Shown here piece by piece: positions 16,421-25,267 of a DNA stretch of 64,000 nt. The number at the start of each line of letters is the position of its first letter. Position 1 is the first letter of the stretch. The DNA is from WYZ-LMO2 sp038731605 (GTDB lineage Archaea > Halobacteriota > Archaeoglobi > Archaeoglobales > Archaeoglobaceae): assembly GCA_038731605.1 (NCBI GenBank), contig JAVYQP010000001.1, positions 434,001 through 498,000 on the forward strand, in the 5' to 3' direction. The position numbers and the translations under genes were made by a program. The notes beneath the pieces were generated by a model. That model saw only the letters and a list, made by a program, of their open reading frames with translations, did not search any database and was not told where the DNA came from.

Positions 16421-18164
16421 TACGAGCGTCATAGTCGCTGGAAGGGTTTCGGAATTCATTGAGAAGAACGAGGTAGATGAGATCGTAATCCCTGAAGCGG
16501 TCGTCGCTGAACTGGAAGCTCAGGCGAATTTTGGAAGGCTAAGCGGATTTAAAGGGCTTGTAGAGATAGAGAAGATCGTTAGCATTGCGAAGGAGAGGAA
16601 TATAAGGGTTGAATTCGCCGGAAAAAGACCGGGGATCGAGGAGATAAAGCTTGCAAAGGGTGGCGAGATAGACAACATGATACGTGAAGTTGCGAGGGAG
16701 AAAAATGCAGTTCTTTTGACTTCAGACAGAGTTCAAAACCTCGTTGCTAAGGCGAAGGGGATTGAGACGATCTACATCAAGCCCAAGGTCATAAAGCCTG
16801 AGGAGACGAGGATAATGTCCTTCTTCACACCCGACACCGCAAGCGTGCATTTGCGTGAAGGTGTTCCGCCGATTGCAAAACGAGGCAGGATCGGGAATCT
16901 AAAGGTCGTGAAGTTGAGCGAGAAAGAAATGAGTTACGAAGAACTTCTCGAGATCGCAGAGGAGATAATCGAGGCTGCGAAACAAGATGAAGAGAGCAGT
17001 ATAGAGATCGAGCGAAAAGGTGCGACGGTCGTTCAGCTTCGAGATCTTAGGATTGCGATTGCAGAAAAGCCGTTTTCTGACAAGATGGAGATAACTGCGG
17101 TGAGACCCATTGCGAAGGTTAGCATAGACGAATACGGTGTGAGCGAGGAGCTCAAGAGGAGGATCGTGGAAAGGCAAAGAGGGATTCTGATCTCTGGACC
17201 GCCAGGCGCAGGAAAGTCGACGTTCGCAGCGAGCGTTGCTAATTACCTGCTGGAGAATGGTTACATCGTTAAAACAATGGAGAGCCCGAGAGATCTGATG
17301 GTCAGGGATGAGATAACGCAGTATGCTCCGCTCGAGGGGGACATGAGCTTAACTGCGGACATCTTGCTCCTCGTCAGACCAGACTACACGATATACGATG
17401 AGCTCAGAAAAACCTCGGACTTTCAAGTATTCGCAGACATGCGCCTTGCGGGAGTTGGAATGATAGGCGTAACGCATGCGACGAGACCAATAGATGCAAT
17501 TCAGAGGATGATAGGCAGAGTCGAGCTCGGCATAATTCCGCAAGTCGTTGACACGGTGATATTCATCGAAGCCGGAAAGATAGCGAAGGTTTACGAGCTC
17601 AGCTTCACCGTAAAGGTTCCCGAAGGTATGTTCGAAGCGGATCTCGCAAGACCTGTGATCGAGGTCAGAGATTTCGAAACGAAGAAGGTGGAGTTTGAGA
17701 TCTACACCTATGGAGAGCAAGTCGTCGTGATGCCAGTTGAGAGCGATGAGAAGTTGAAAAAAGCTATTTCAGACAGATTTTCGCAAATTCTCGACGACTT
17801 CGAAGTCATCGTATCTGGAAAGAGGGCGATAGTGAAGGTTCCCGAGGATAAGATACCGAAGATACTCGGGAAGAAGGGGAAAAGGATAAAGAAGCTCGAG
17901 GAAGATCTGAGGGTTTCGATAGACTTGGTTCCGAAGGAAACCGAAGTAAGCTTGGAAGTTGAGGAGACCGACAAGCACTATGTGATCCACACCAAGGGTT
18001 TGGAAGGTAGAACTGTCGAAATTTACGCAGACGACGAATACCTATTCTCTGCGCTCGTGAACAAAAATGGGGTGGTTAAGGTTAGAAAGGACAAGGAGTC
18101 CGGGAGGAGCTTGAGGATTGCGCTTGCGAAGGGAGCAAAGATAAGGGCGAAGGTGGTAGATTGA
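16404..18164 (+). CDS. PINc/VapC-type ATPase with PIN, PilT-like ATPase and KH domains
   Basis: A 586-residue three-domain archaeal protein. The N-terminal PIN nuclease domain (about 1-135) shows VVDTSVIV, AVVAELEAQ and LLTSDRVQNLVAK. The central PilT/VirB11-like ATPase has Walker A GPPGAGKS at about 265-272 and a DYTIYDELR acidic segment. A KH RNA-binding domain (VPEDKIPKILGKKGKRI) precedes a C-terminal beta tail. Start 16404 has AGGAGGT 6 nt upstream; the longer ORF reading from 16341 only overlaps hisI. The protein probably acts in RNA processing or quality control, but its function is unproven. Confidence 0.9.
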   Translation: MRIVVDTSVIVAGRVSEFIEKNEVDEIVIPEAVVAELEAQANFGRLSGFKGLVEIEKIVSIAKERNIRVEFAGKRPGIEEIKLAKGGEIDNMIREVAREKNAVLLTSDRVQNLVAKAKGIETIYIKPKVIKPEETRIMSFFTPDTASVHLREGVPPIAKRGRIGNLKVVKLSEKEMSYEELLEIAEEIIEAAKQDEESSIEIERKGATVVQLRDLRIAIAEKPFSDKMEITAVRPIAKVSIDEYGVSEELKRRIVERQRGILISGPPGAGKSTFAASVANYLLENGYIVKTMESPRDLMVRDEITQYAPLEGDMSLTADILLLVRPDYTIYDELRKTSDFQVFADMRLAGVGMIGVTHATRPIDAIQRMIGRVELGIIPQVVDTVIFIEAGKIAKVYELSFTVKVPEGMFEADLARPVIEVRDFETKKVEFEIYTYGEQVVVMPVESDEKLKKAISDRFSQILDDFEVIVSGKRAIVKVPEDKIPKILGKKGKRIKKLEEDLRVSIDLVPKETEVSLEVEETDKHYVIHTKGLEGRTVEIYADDEYLFSALVNKNGVVKVRKDKESGRSLRIALAKGAKIRAKVVD

Positions 18165-18934
18165 GGATAATCTTTGCCCTAATCTTTTTGCTTGTGAACT
18201 TACTTTCGATTTTTTCGATAAGAAGTTTCGAATCCGCTGGGATGGTCGTTTTCGAGAATCCCTCGGACGTTTCAAACTCTCTTATATACTTTGTCATGAT
18301 TTTGGCGTTCACCGCAGTGTTGCTGTTTCTTTCGAAGGCGAGAGTGAACATTTTGCCGGCGATGATCTACACGCTCACGTTTCTTGCAATGTTCTACGCC
18401 CTTCTTCCATACATTGGGCTTTTTGCAACTCTAATTTCGTTCGCAATAACTCTTTTGCTCGTAAAAAAGCCTCATTGGATCGTTATAGACGTCTCTGCGT
18501 TCCTTCTCTCCGTTGGAATAGCGACGATGTTTGGGATAAGCTTGGCTCCAATTCCAGTCGTCGTTCTCTTGGCGATCCTTGCAGTCTATGATGCGATCTC
18601 GGTTTACAAAACGAAGCACATGATAAGTCTCGCTGAGTCTGTTGCGAAAATAAACGCACCAATGCTGTTCGTAATCCCAAGGGGGAACGAGAAGATGATG
18701 ATTGGAGTTGGAGACATCGTCGTTCCGACAATCTTAGCAGTTTCAGCCCAAAAGTTCGTTGATGCGCCAACGATTGCGTTCATCAAAATTCCAGCGCTGT
18801 TCACGATTTTTGGCGGTTTAATCGGGCTCCTTCTGCTGATCTACTTCGTAGAGAAAAAGAAGGGAGCCCATGCAGGTTTGCCCTTCATAAACTCTGGCGC
18901 AATCCTCGGATTTCTTTGCTCGCATACTTTCTGA
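18161..18934 (+). CDS. Presenilin/signal-peptide-peptidase family intramembrane aspartyl protease
   Basis: A 257-residue, roughly nine-helix membrane protein. The two catalytic aspartates are in AVYDAIS (D144) and GVGDIVVP (D185), and a GLPFINSGA segment sits where presenilins carry the PAL motif. Archaeal homologues are structural models for human presenilin. It starts at TTG in a TTGA overlap with the PIN-ATPase gene, with AGGTGGT just upstream, so the two are co-translated. Substrates are unknown. Confidence 0.9.
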   Translation: MRIIFALIFLLVNLLSIFSIRSFESAGMVVFENPSDVSNSLIYFVMILAFTAVLLFLSKARVNILPAMIYTLTFLAMFYALLPYIGLFATLISFAITLLLVKKPHWIVIDVSAFLLSVGIATMFGISLAPIPVVVLLAILAVYDAISVYKTKHMISLAESVAKINAPMLFVIPRGNEKMMIGVGDIVVPTILAVSAQKFVDAPTIAFIKIPALFTIFGGLIGLLLLIYFVEKKKGAHAGLPFINSGAILGFLCSHTF

Positions 18935-18976
18935 TTTGTAAGAAAAATTCTTAAACTAAGCCACGGGTTATCTACT

Positions 18977-19243
18977 ATGGGCGCTATGGTAACAATCCTC
19001 AGCATCACAGTCCTTGGAGCGGTCGCATCTATATCCATGCTCGTGTTCAGAGTTTTTAATGGCATGGATTTCACAGTAGAACTGTTAGCTTCGGTTGCAA
19101 TGATTTTTTTAGCTCTCATCGTCTCGAAAAGTCTGGAAAAGAGAGTAATTCAGACCTTGGAGCTCAAGGAACTCATTGGAGGGGATCGTTTCTACGTTCG
19201 ACGCTTGGACTTGGGGCGAGGAGAAAAATTTAAAAAATGGTGA
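18977..19243 (+). CDS. Small membrane protein of unknown function
   Basis: An 88-residue protein with two membrane helices (about 6-27 and 33-52) and a charged C-terminal tail. It resembles small subunits of cation/proton antiporters only in layout; I do not recognise a family. TTCTTAAACT at 18945-18954 lies about 25 nt upstream of the ATG, supporting a leaderless transcript. It ends at, and slightly overlaps, the longer form of the next gene. Confidence 0.65.
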   Translation: MGAMVTILSITVLGAVASISMLVFRVFNGMDFTVELLASVAMIFLALIVSKSLEKRVIQTLELKELIGGDRFYVRRLDLGRGEKFKKW

Positions 19244-19254
19244 GGAATTTGGTT

Positions 19255-20205
19255 ATGAAACTCGTCTCCCTTTCTCCGATCCCGAAAGCCCTCTTAGAAT
19301 CTTTACTCGGCGACGCCTTTGACGAGATCGTGGTTTTTAGTGAATTCGAGGAGGAGAAAATCGTAAAAGAGCTCGAAGACGCTGACATAGTGCTTGGGGA
19401 TTATACGTTCAGGATCCCGATAAATGCGAAAATGCTGAGGGCGATGAAGAAGGTTAGGCTCATCCAGCAACCGTCAACTGGCTACGACCACATAGATGTT
19501 GAGACAGCAAGGAATCTCGGCATAAGAGTTGCAAACGTTGCTGGAGTTAACGCATTGAGCGTGGCTGAGCACACGATAATGGTTGCACTTGCGTTGCTGA
19601 AAAAGTTGATCTACGCAAACAGAAGGACTTTCGAGGGATTCTGGGCTCAGGAGGAGATGTTTGCGCTTGGTTGTTACGAGCTATACGGTAAAACTTGGGG
19701 AATTCTCGGAATGGGTAGACAAGGTAGAGAGGTGGCGAAAAGGCTCCAAGGGTGGGGAGTCAGAATAATCTACCACGATCTAAGGAAATTCGACGACGAC
19801 GTCGACGCAGAGTTTGTAGACTTCGAGACACTTCTTCGAGATTCAGATGTTTTAAGCATTCATTTGCCTTTAACCGAGAAAACAAGAAAAATGATCGGGG
19901 AAAAGGAGCTCAGGAGTATGAAGAGCTCTGCAATACTGATAAACGTTGCAAGGGGAGAGATAATCGACGAAAAAGCACTCGTAAAGGCTTTGAAAGAGAA
20001 CTGGATTTCGGGAGCTGCGTTAGATGTTTACGAAAAAGAGCCTGGGGTGAGCAAGGATTTGCTTGAACTCCGTGATAAGAACTTGATCCTAACACCGCAC
20101 ATCGCAGGAGCGACGAACGAGGCAAGGTTGAGGATAATAGGTTTTGCCATCGAGAACATTCGCAGGGCTCTGCGAAACGAGGAAGTTCTAAGCGTAGTCA
20201 CTTAG
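19255..20205 (+). CDS. D-isomer-specific 2-hydroxyacid dehydrogenase
   Basis: About 316 residues, NAD(P)-dependent. The Rossmann motif is GILGMGRQGREVAKRL; catalytic residues are the Arg in INVARGEI, the Glu in DVYEKEPG and the His in LTPHIAGAT. ATG 19255 has GAGG 9 nt upstream and a TTTAAAAAA box about 25 nt upstream; an earlier ATG at 19237 would overlap the previous gene. Substrate could be phosphohydroxypyruvate, glyoxylate or another 2-oxoacid; the ACT domain of SerA is absent. Confidence 0.9.
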   Translation: MKLVSLSPIPKALLESLLGDAFDEIVVFSEFEEEKIVKELEDADIVLGDYTFRIPINAKMLRAMKKVRLIQQPSTGYDHIDVETARNLGIRVANVAGVNALSVAEHTIMVALALLKKLIYANRRTFEGFWAQEEMFALGCYELYGKTWGILGMGRQGREVAKRLQGWGVRIIYHDLRKFDDDVDAEFVDFETLLRDSDVLSIHLPLTEKTRKMIGEKELRSMKSSAILINVARGEIIDEKALVKALKENWISGAALDVYEKEPGVSKDLLELRDKNLILTPHIAGATNEARLRIIGFAIENIRRALRNEEVLSVVT

Positions 20206-21144
20206 AATCCCCTTGATCTCTCCCATTAAGCCTTCCTTCTCTAAGAGATCGAGCGAAAGTATGAACTCGTCCTCGACCTCTCTTTTGGTGCCGACGACTA
20301 AGTAGCGGTCTCCATCGATTATCTCGAGCTCTCCACGTGCAACAACGGTCTCGCCCTTAAAAGCCTGCCCGACGAAGGTGTGTGTGAAGCATAGAATCCC
20401 CTTCACGCCTCGATCCAACGCATAGAACGCGGGGTAGTCGAAGATGAATCTGTCGTCGACGACCTTCGCCAATACCGTAGCCTTTGCGACCTTTTTTCCC
20501 GGCTCCTCCGGAATTCCGTTGTCTATCTCCTCGTAGCCACGGACGTAGAGAAGGTCGAAGTAGGTATCACGAAGGAACGCTCTATGGTATTTCCTCTTTT
20601 CTTGCGCAACAAAGACACTAAATGGGAGCGTTATCTTTCTCTTCTTGTAAATGAACTCCCAGGCGTCGTTGTCGAGGTCTTGAAGCTCCCCTTTTTCAAG
20701 CCCTTTTTTGAGCTTCTCCCTCGCCAAAAACCACCATTTCCCATAGACGATGAAGTCTATGTCGGATTCGTTGCTTTTAAGCCCTATGAGCCTTGAGCCT
20801 GTAACGCCCATTTCGCTCCTTGGCACGTTGCTGAAAAACTCTACGATTTTCTCAACTTCGGGATCTCTCAGATCCTTGAGCCTCTCTTCGGGTTTGAAAA
20901 CTTCTTCAACTCTTTTCACTGGAACTCGGAATATTTTCCCGTCGAAGAACTCTCGAGCGATTGGATGTGCCAACGCCTCTTCATGGGAGAGCTTTTTGAA
21001 CCTCTTCCCATCCTTTACCCTGTCGCCCTTGCTGTCTGGTGAATACCTGAGGAAGCACTTCACCTTTTCGCTGTTTTTGTAACCGAGAACCGAGAAGTAA
21101 TTCTCCCCAACCCTTATGAAGTCTCTAAGGCGTATAGGTCGCAT
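20188..21144 (-). CDS. Nucleotidyltransferase-domain protein (COG1665-like)
   Basis: A 318-residue protein with a Pol-beta-type nucleotidyltransferase core: GVTGSRLIGLKSNESDIDFIVYG holds the GS and D-x-D metal-binding residues around positions 115-135. The N-terminal part has DFIRVGENYFSVLGY and a C-terminal OB-like section (TVLAKVVDDRFIFDYPAFY). It overlaps the upstream zinc-finger gene by 20 nt and is convergent with the dehydrogenase, overlapping it by 18 nt. Substrate is unknown. Confidence 0.8.
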   Translation of the reverse strand: MRPIRLRDFIRVGENYFSVLGYKNSEKVKCFLRYSPDSKGDRVKDGKRFKKLSHEEALAHPIAREFFDGKIFRVPVKRVEEVFKPEERLKDLRDPEVEKIVEFFSNVPRSEMGVTGSRLIGLKSNESDIDFIVYGKWWFLAREKLKKGLEKGELQDLDNDAWEFIYKKRKITLPFSVFVAQEKRKYHRAFLRDTYFDLLYVRGYEEIDNGIPEEPGKKVAKATVLAKVVDDRFIFDYPAFYALDRGVKGILCFTHTFVGQAFKGETVVARGELEIIDGDRYLVVGTKREVEDEFILSLDLLEKEGLMGEIKGILSDYA

Positions 21145-21682
21145 AAACCCTCTTTATGTCTTTTGCCAACGCTCTTTCTCCCTCTTTTCTCAGAACTTTG
21201 CCGTCCAAAAGCTTTATTCTGTGGATCCTAAACCTCTTTTTCTCGACCTCGATCGTCTCCCCAACGATGAACTCTGTTTCGCCATCGAAGAGCGCTTTGT
21301 AGGGTGTGGTTACGGAACGTTTGTGTAAGCTAAACTTGACGTAAACTTCCCCGACGTTTCTGAACCAAACCGCATAGGCGTCCTTCGCTTTCGAGAACTC
21401 CACGATTCTACCATCTTTGAGCTGAATCGCTGTAACTCTCCCAATCTTGCTACCGCTTTCGAGATCGACGATCATTTCTGCATCTTTTGCAATCTCTTCG
21501 TCCTCTCCAACCACGATCTTCCCTATTTCTGTCTCAGATCCTGTGCTGAAAATAGCCTTTAGCTCTAAGTCCTTTTTTGAAGTGATTTGGGAGTGAGTTC
21601 CGCAGAGAGAGCAACGGTAAAGTCCATCCTTCACGAATTCGTGCCTCGTAACTTCTTTGCACGTGTCGCAGTAGATTTCCAT
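21125..21682 (-). CDS. HVO_0476-family zinc finger protein (COG1326)
   Basis: A 185-residue archaeal protein with an N-terminal zinc ribbon (C-x2-C ... C-x2-C: CDTCKE and CSLCGT) and a beta-rich body (GRVTAIQLKDGRIVEF). Orthologues are widespread in euryarchaea without known function; the ribbon suggests nucleic-acid or translation association. It forms an operon with the nucleotidyltransferase gene. Confidence 0.82.
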   Translation of the reverse strand: MEIYCDTCKEVTRHEFVKDGLYRCSLCGTHSQITSKKDLELKAIFSTGSETEIGKIVVGEDEEIAKDAEMIVDLESGSKIGRVTAIQLKDGRIVEFSKAKDAYAVWFRNVGEVYVKFSLHKRSVTTPYKALFDGETEFIVGETIEVEKKRFRIHRIKLLDGKVLRKEGERALAKDIKRVYATYTP

Positions 21683-21792
21683 GCACTAAGGACTGCAAAT
21701 TTAATAAAAAACTTTGGTAGCGTAAACGTTTTGCGGAACTGAACGATACTTTTAAATAGCAAAAAGAGACCGCAACTTAAGGAGGTCGTGAG

Positions 21793-22026
21793 ATGTCCGT
21801 GCGTCCTTTGGATATTCTGAACAGATCTCTGAAGTCGCCGGTAATAGTCAGATTGAAGGGTGGAAGGGAGTTCAGAGGAACTCTCGATGGTTACGACATT
21901 CACATGAACCTTGTTCTCTTGAACGCTGAGGAGATCCAAGGAGGAGAGGTCGTCAAGAAGGTTGGAAGTGTGATAATAAGGGGGGACACAGTCGTTTTCA
22001 TTTCTCCATCCACAGGTGGTGATTGA
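21793..22026 (+). CDS. Sm-like archaeal protein (LSm1/SmAP1)
   Basis: A 77-residue Sm protein forming RNA-binding heptamers. Sm1 motif: VRLKGGREFRGTLDGYDIHMNLVL with the D-x-H-x-N RNA-binding triad; Sm2 motif: VIIRGDTVVFISP. It has a good promoter (CTTTTAAATAG at 21750-21760) and SD (GGAGGTCGTG). The LSm-L37e pair is conserved across archaea. Confidence 0.96.
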   Translation: MSVRPLDILNRSLKSPVIVRLKGGREFRGTLDGYDIHMNLVLLNAEEIQGGEVVKKVGSVIIRGDTVVFISPSTGGD

Positions 22027-22205
22027 TGTCCGACGGAACAGCTGCGATGGGAAGAAGGAACAGAAAAATGGTGCACGTGCGATGCAGGAGATGCGGTAGA
22101 AACTCGTTCCACTGGAGAAAAAGGTATTGCGCAGCATGCGGATTCGGGAGGAGCAAGAGACTTAGGAGCTACAACTGGGTAAACAAGACGAAAGATAGCA
22201 ACTGA
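22026..22205 (+). CDS. rpl37e: Large ribosomal subunit protein eL37 (L37e)
   Basis: A 59-residue basic zinc ribbon: MGRRNRK ... CRRCGRNSFHWRKRYCAACGFGRSKRLRSYNW. C-x2-C ... C-x2-C ligands are intact. The ATG overlaps the LSm stop by one base (TGATG); the in-frame TTG one codon earlier is less likely. It is followed by purF with the same kind of overlap. Confidence 0.96.
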   Translation: MSDGTAAMGRRNRKMVHVRCRRCGRNSFHWRKRYCAACGFGRSKRLRSYNWVNKTKDSN

Positions 22206-23560
22206 TGTGCGGGATAGCGGGCGTTTACAGCGAAAACTCCCTTGCAGGGAGATATGTTTATTATCTTCTCTTCTCTCTCCAGCATCGTGGTCAAGAATCC
22301 GCTGGAATAGCTTTTTGGACAAAGGGGCTTGATTACAAGAAAGGTCTTGGTTTGGTTTCTGAGGTTTTCACGGAGAGAGATCTACTCCCAGCGAACGTCG
22401 CAATAGGGCATGTGCGTTACTCGACAACTGGCTCATCGAGGCTCGAAAATGCCCAGCCGTTCGTCGTAAAATCAAAGGTTGGAAGCTTTGCAGTTGCGCA
22501 CAACGGAAATCTCGTGAACTACCTCGAGCTTCGGAAGGAGCTCGAGAACGAGGGCAGAGTTTTTACAACAGACACCGATTCTGAAGTGATAGCTCAGCTT
22601 CTGTCAAAACTGCTGATGAGCGAGAAGGACTTGGAGGGGGCGTTGAAGTTGCTGGGTGAAAAACTCGTCGGAAGTTACTCCTGTGTTCTCACGGTGAATG
22701 AAAAGCTCATTGCCTTTCGAGATCCTTTAGGCTTTCGACCGCTTTGCGTTGGGGAAATCGAAGACGGATACGTTGTTTGTAGCGAAAGCTGTGCGATCGA
22801 CGCAATCGAGGGCAAATTCATCGCAGACGTTAAACCGGGGGAGGCGGTGGTGATAGAGAACGGGGAGATAGAATTCCTAAGGTTTGCAGAATGCAAGAAA
22901 AAAGCGTTCTGCATTTTCGAATTCATTTACTTCGCACGCCCAGATTCGATCATCGATGGTGTTAGTGTTTACAAAGCGAGAACGGAGATGGGAAAAACTC
23001 TCGCAGAGGAGTCGCCAGCAATCGCTGATTTTGTTTCTGCGGTTCCAGACAGCGGAATTACCGCTGCGATCGGTTATGCGATGAAACTCGGATTGCCCTA
23101 TATGGAGGCGTTGATAAAAAACAGATACGTCGGAAGAACGTTCATCATGCCAAAGCAAGAGCTAAGGGAGCTCTTGGTGAGGATGAAGGTGAACGTGATA
23201 AAGGAGAACGTTGAAGGGAAGAGAATTGTTCTCATCGACGACAGCATAGTTCGTGCGACTACTTCGAAAAGGATTGCAGAAATGCTGAAAAAGTCGGGAG
23301 CGAAGGAAGTCCACCTCCGCATTGGCAGTCCGCCGATAATTGCGCCCTGCTATTTCGGCATAGACATGAAGACGAGAGAGGAGCTCGTGGCTTCAAAGCA
23401 CTCCGTCGAGGAGATAAGGGAGATAATCGGAGTTGACAGCCTTAGCTACCTAAGCTTGTCCGGGCTTTTAGCTTCGCTGAAAAAATTGGGTGGAGAAGGA
23501 TTTTGCACCGCTTGTTTGACGTCACGCTACCCGGTTCCGGTTCCCGGCGAGCTATCGTAG
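22205..23560 (+). CDS. purF: Amidophosphoribosyltransferase
   Basis: A 451-residue enzyme of the first step of de novo purine synthesis (PRPP + Gln to phosphoribosylamine). The N-terminal nucleophile cysteine C2 follows the start directly (MCGIAGV), so there is no propeptide. The PRPP-binding loop is RIVLIDDSIVRATTSKRI. Cysteines near the C-terminus (FCTACLTSRYP) fit the Fe-S type. It overlaps the rpl37e stop and ends 9 nt inside the convergent small zinc-finger gene. Confidence 0.96.
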   Translation: MCGIAGVYSENSLAGRYVYYLLFSLQHRGQESAGIAFWTKGLDYKKGLGLVSEVFTERDLLPANVAIGHVRYSTTGSSRLENAQPFVVKSKVGSFAVAHNGNLVNYLELRKELENEGRVFTTDTDSEVIAQLLSKLLMSEKDLEGALKLLGEKLVGSYSCVLTVNEKLIAFRDPLGFRPLCVGEIEDGYVVCSESCAIDAIEGKFIADVKPGEAVVIENGEIEFLRFAECKKKAFCIFEFIYFARPDSIIDGVSVYKARTEMGKTLAEESPAIADFVSAVPDSGITAAIGYAMKLGLPYMEALIKNRYVGRTFIMPKQELRELLVRMKVNVIKENVEGKRIVLIDDSIVRATTSKRIAEMLKKSGAKEVHLRIGSPPIIAPCYFGIDMKTREELVASKHSVEEIREIIGVDSLSYLSLSGLLASLKKLGGEGFCTACLTSRYPVPVPGELS

Positions 23561-23743
23561 CATGTATGGGGCCCAGAGGATCAGGAGCAGGATCAGGAAC
23601 ATTAGGAACATGAAGATCGTGAAGTTTCTATGCCTCTTCCTCTCCTTCTCGAGCTTCTCTTGACATTCCTCGCTACAAACGAATTTGTCCGCTTCTATCG
23701 CTTTTCCGCAAATCACACAGTGCCGATGTGGGACGAGAACCAT
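23552..23743 (-). CDS. DUF2116-type zinc-ribbon single-pass membrane protein
   Basis: A 63-residue protein: a treble-clef-like zinc ribbon (HCVICGKAI ... FVCSEECQEKL) followed by a charged stretch and one C-terminal membrane helix (about 42-61). The arrangement matches small archaeal DUF2116 proteins. Role unknown. Confidence 0.82.
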   Translation of the reverse strand: MVLVPHRHCVICGKAIEADKFVCSEECQEKLEKERKRHRNFTIFMFLMFLILLLILWAPYMLR

Positions 23744-23772
23744 GAACGCACTACTTCGCTGGAATAAAAAGT

Positions 23773-24255
23773 TTACTCAAACCTCTCCATCGGGAAGAAC
23801 TCGGTTATGTCGATCAAGATCTCGTTCCTGTGGATTATCACGTAGTTTCTCGCGATGAAGAGCGGTTTTTTTACGTTCAACTCCTTTGCAAGGGCTTCGT
23901 TGTGAATAACTTTTCCCCACCTTATTTCTCGTCTCGCCTCGATCTTGTGCTTCTTCATTATCTTCCCGATCGGGATATCCGCTCGCATTAGATCCTCTTT
24001 GAAGCTGTTCGCAAGCCTCTTTATTGGAGTGAAAGAGATTGCTTTTGCGTATATCAAGCCCTGCGACTTAAGGTAAACGACTCGGTAGTTCACTTCTTCG
24101 CCTTCGTGAATTTCAAGGCGTTCTGCGACTTCTTTGTTTGCTTTCACGACTTCTTGAACAACCGTTTCAACGGTTACTTGACTCTGCGTTACCGCCTCGA
24201 TTATCGCAGTTACAGAGCCGTCGGTTGTCAGCAGTATTCGGTGCAAAGCGTTCAT
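23773..24255 (-). CDS. Chorismate pyruvate-lyase family protein (DUF98)
   Basis: A 160-residue member of the UbiC-like/DUF98 fold: TDGSVTAIIEAV, R-x-V-x-L at YRVVYLKS and a C-terminal ARNYVIIHRNEILIDITEFFP. In methanogens a DUF98 protein makes 4-hydroxybenzoate from chorismate for methanopterin, which fits the tetrahydromethanopterin enzymes in this window. It overlaps the upstream UPF0200/0201 gene by ATGA. Confidence 0.85.
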   Translation of the reverse strand: MNALHRILLTTDGSVTAIIEAVTQSQVTVETVVQEVVKANKEVAERLEIHEGEEVNYRVVYLKSQGLIYAKAISFTPIKRLANSFKEDLMRADIPIGKIMKKHKIEARREIRWGKVIHNEALAKELNVKKPLFIARNYVIIHRNEILIDITEFFPMERFE

Positions 24256-25190
24256 AACTCTTCGACTTCGTTCACAGGCTTCCCATCTTTTGTTATCGGT
24301 GCAAGGTAATCCAGAAACCTCTGGAATGGGACGTTTATGAGCCTGAACGTTACCTTTAAGGGCGAAAGCGCAACGTCTTCTTCACAGAAGTTTATTCTCG
24401 AAACCGTCGCTGTTTGCTTGTTGAGGAAAACCACGATCTCGTTCCCTCTTCTCCCACGCAAAAGCTCGCTTCTTGCGGTGTCTGAGATTCGTTGTCTCTT
24501 CAACAGCTCCTTAAACTGCTTGAGATCCCTTGCAACTGCAAATACTCTGCGATCTTCGATCTCTATCTTCGCATCTGGGAACAAGTTCCTAATAGCCTTC
24601 ACGACCTTCTCCTCTTCCTCAGTCGGGTGCACAAACGTTTCTATCTCCACTTCGACGCTGAGCAGTTTCTGAAGCAGAGCTTTTACTTTCTCTCTGAAGC
24701 TCTCTTGATCTCCTGTGTTCTCTATGGTAAAGTCAGCAATCTCCATTGCCTTTTTTAACCCCCAGGACTCTTCTCTCCGATCTCTCTCTATCAGATCCTC
24801 GATCGTAGCGACGTCGTCGCTCCTCTTTCGCATCTTCGCCCTCTCGAATCTCACCTCGAGCGGAGCCTCGATTGCGATGAGAACTACATTTCCAAACGCT
24901 TTTTTCAGCGCCATCACTTCTGCGATGCCACGAATACCATCGACGAGCACCACCGGGTAATGAGATCGAATCTTTGGGATACATCGCTTTGCAATCGCAT
25001 CCATCCCCTCTTTTTTTCTGAGCTCTTCAGCTATTTTTCCAAGGTTCTCTGCGGTTGGCTCAATGCCACGTTTGATCGCCTCTTCTCTCACCACATCTCC
25101 CATTACCACAACTGGAATTCCGAGCTCCTTCGCAACCTCAGATGCGGTGCTCTTACCAGCCAAGGGGTAACCAACGAACGCTATGATCAT
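24252..25190 (-). CDS. UPF0200/UPF0201 fusion: P-loop kinase-like domain plus RNA-binding-type domain
   Basis: A 312-residue fusion. The N-terminal half (to ~175) is a dephospho-CoA-kinase-like P-loop domain with Walker A GYPLAGKST at about residues 6-14. The C-terminal half (VEIETFVHPTEEEEKVVKAI onward) is the COG1325 domain once predicted as an exosome subunit. I start at ATG 25190 (preceded by GGGGGAAGAG); the frame stays open 255 nt further upstream across a divergent promoter, which is not coding. The same fusion is recorded in Archaeoglobus fulgidus from my memory of the family, so it is a lineage marker. Confidence 0.9.
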   Translation of the reverse strand: MIIAFVGYPLAGKSTASEVAKELGIPVVVMGDVVREEAIKRGIEPTAENLGKIAEELRKKEGMDAIAKRCIPKIRSHYPVVLVDGIRGIAEVMALKKAFGNVVLIAIEAPLEVRFERAKMRKRSDDVATIEDLIERDRREESWGLKKAMEIADFTIENTGDQESFREKVKALLQKLLSVEVEIETFVHPTEEEEKVVKAIRNLFPDAKIEIEDRRVFAVARDLKQFKELLKRQRISDTARSELLRGRRGNEIVVFLNKQTATVSRINFCEEDVALSPLKVTFRLINVPFQRFLDYLAPITKDGKPVNEVEEL

Positions 25191-25210
25191 CTCTTCCCCC
25201 TTCACCTGAA

Positions 25211-25247
25211 GATTTAAATAGCTGGTGGAATGGCAAAGGGCTTTATA
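25211..25247. promoter_or_regulatory. Divergent promoter region
   Basis: GATTTAAATAG (25211-25220), read on the minus strand as a TATA box, serves the UPF0200/0201 gene about 25 nt away; CTTTATACC (25241-25249) serves the plus-strand DUF432 gene and argues for its downstream GTG start. Confidence 0.6.
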
Positions 25248-25267
25248 CCTTGCCAGAGAATTTGAAT

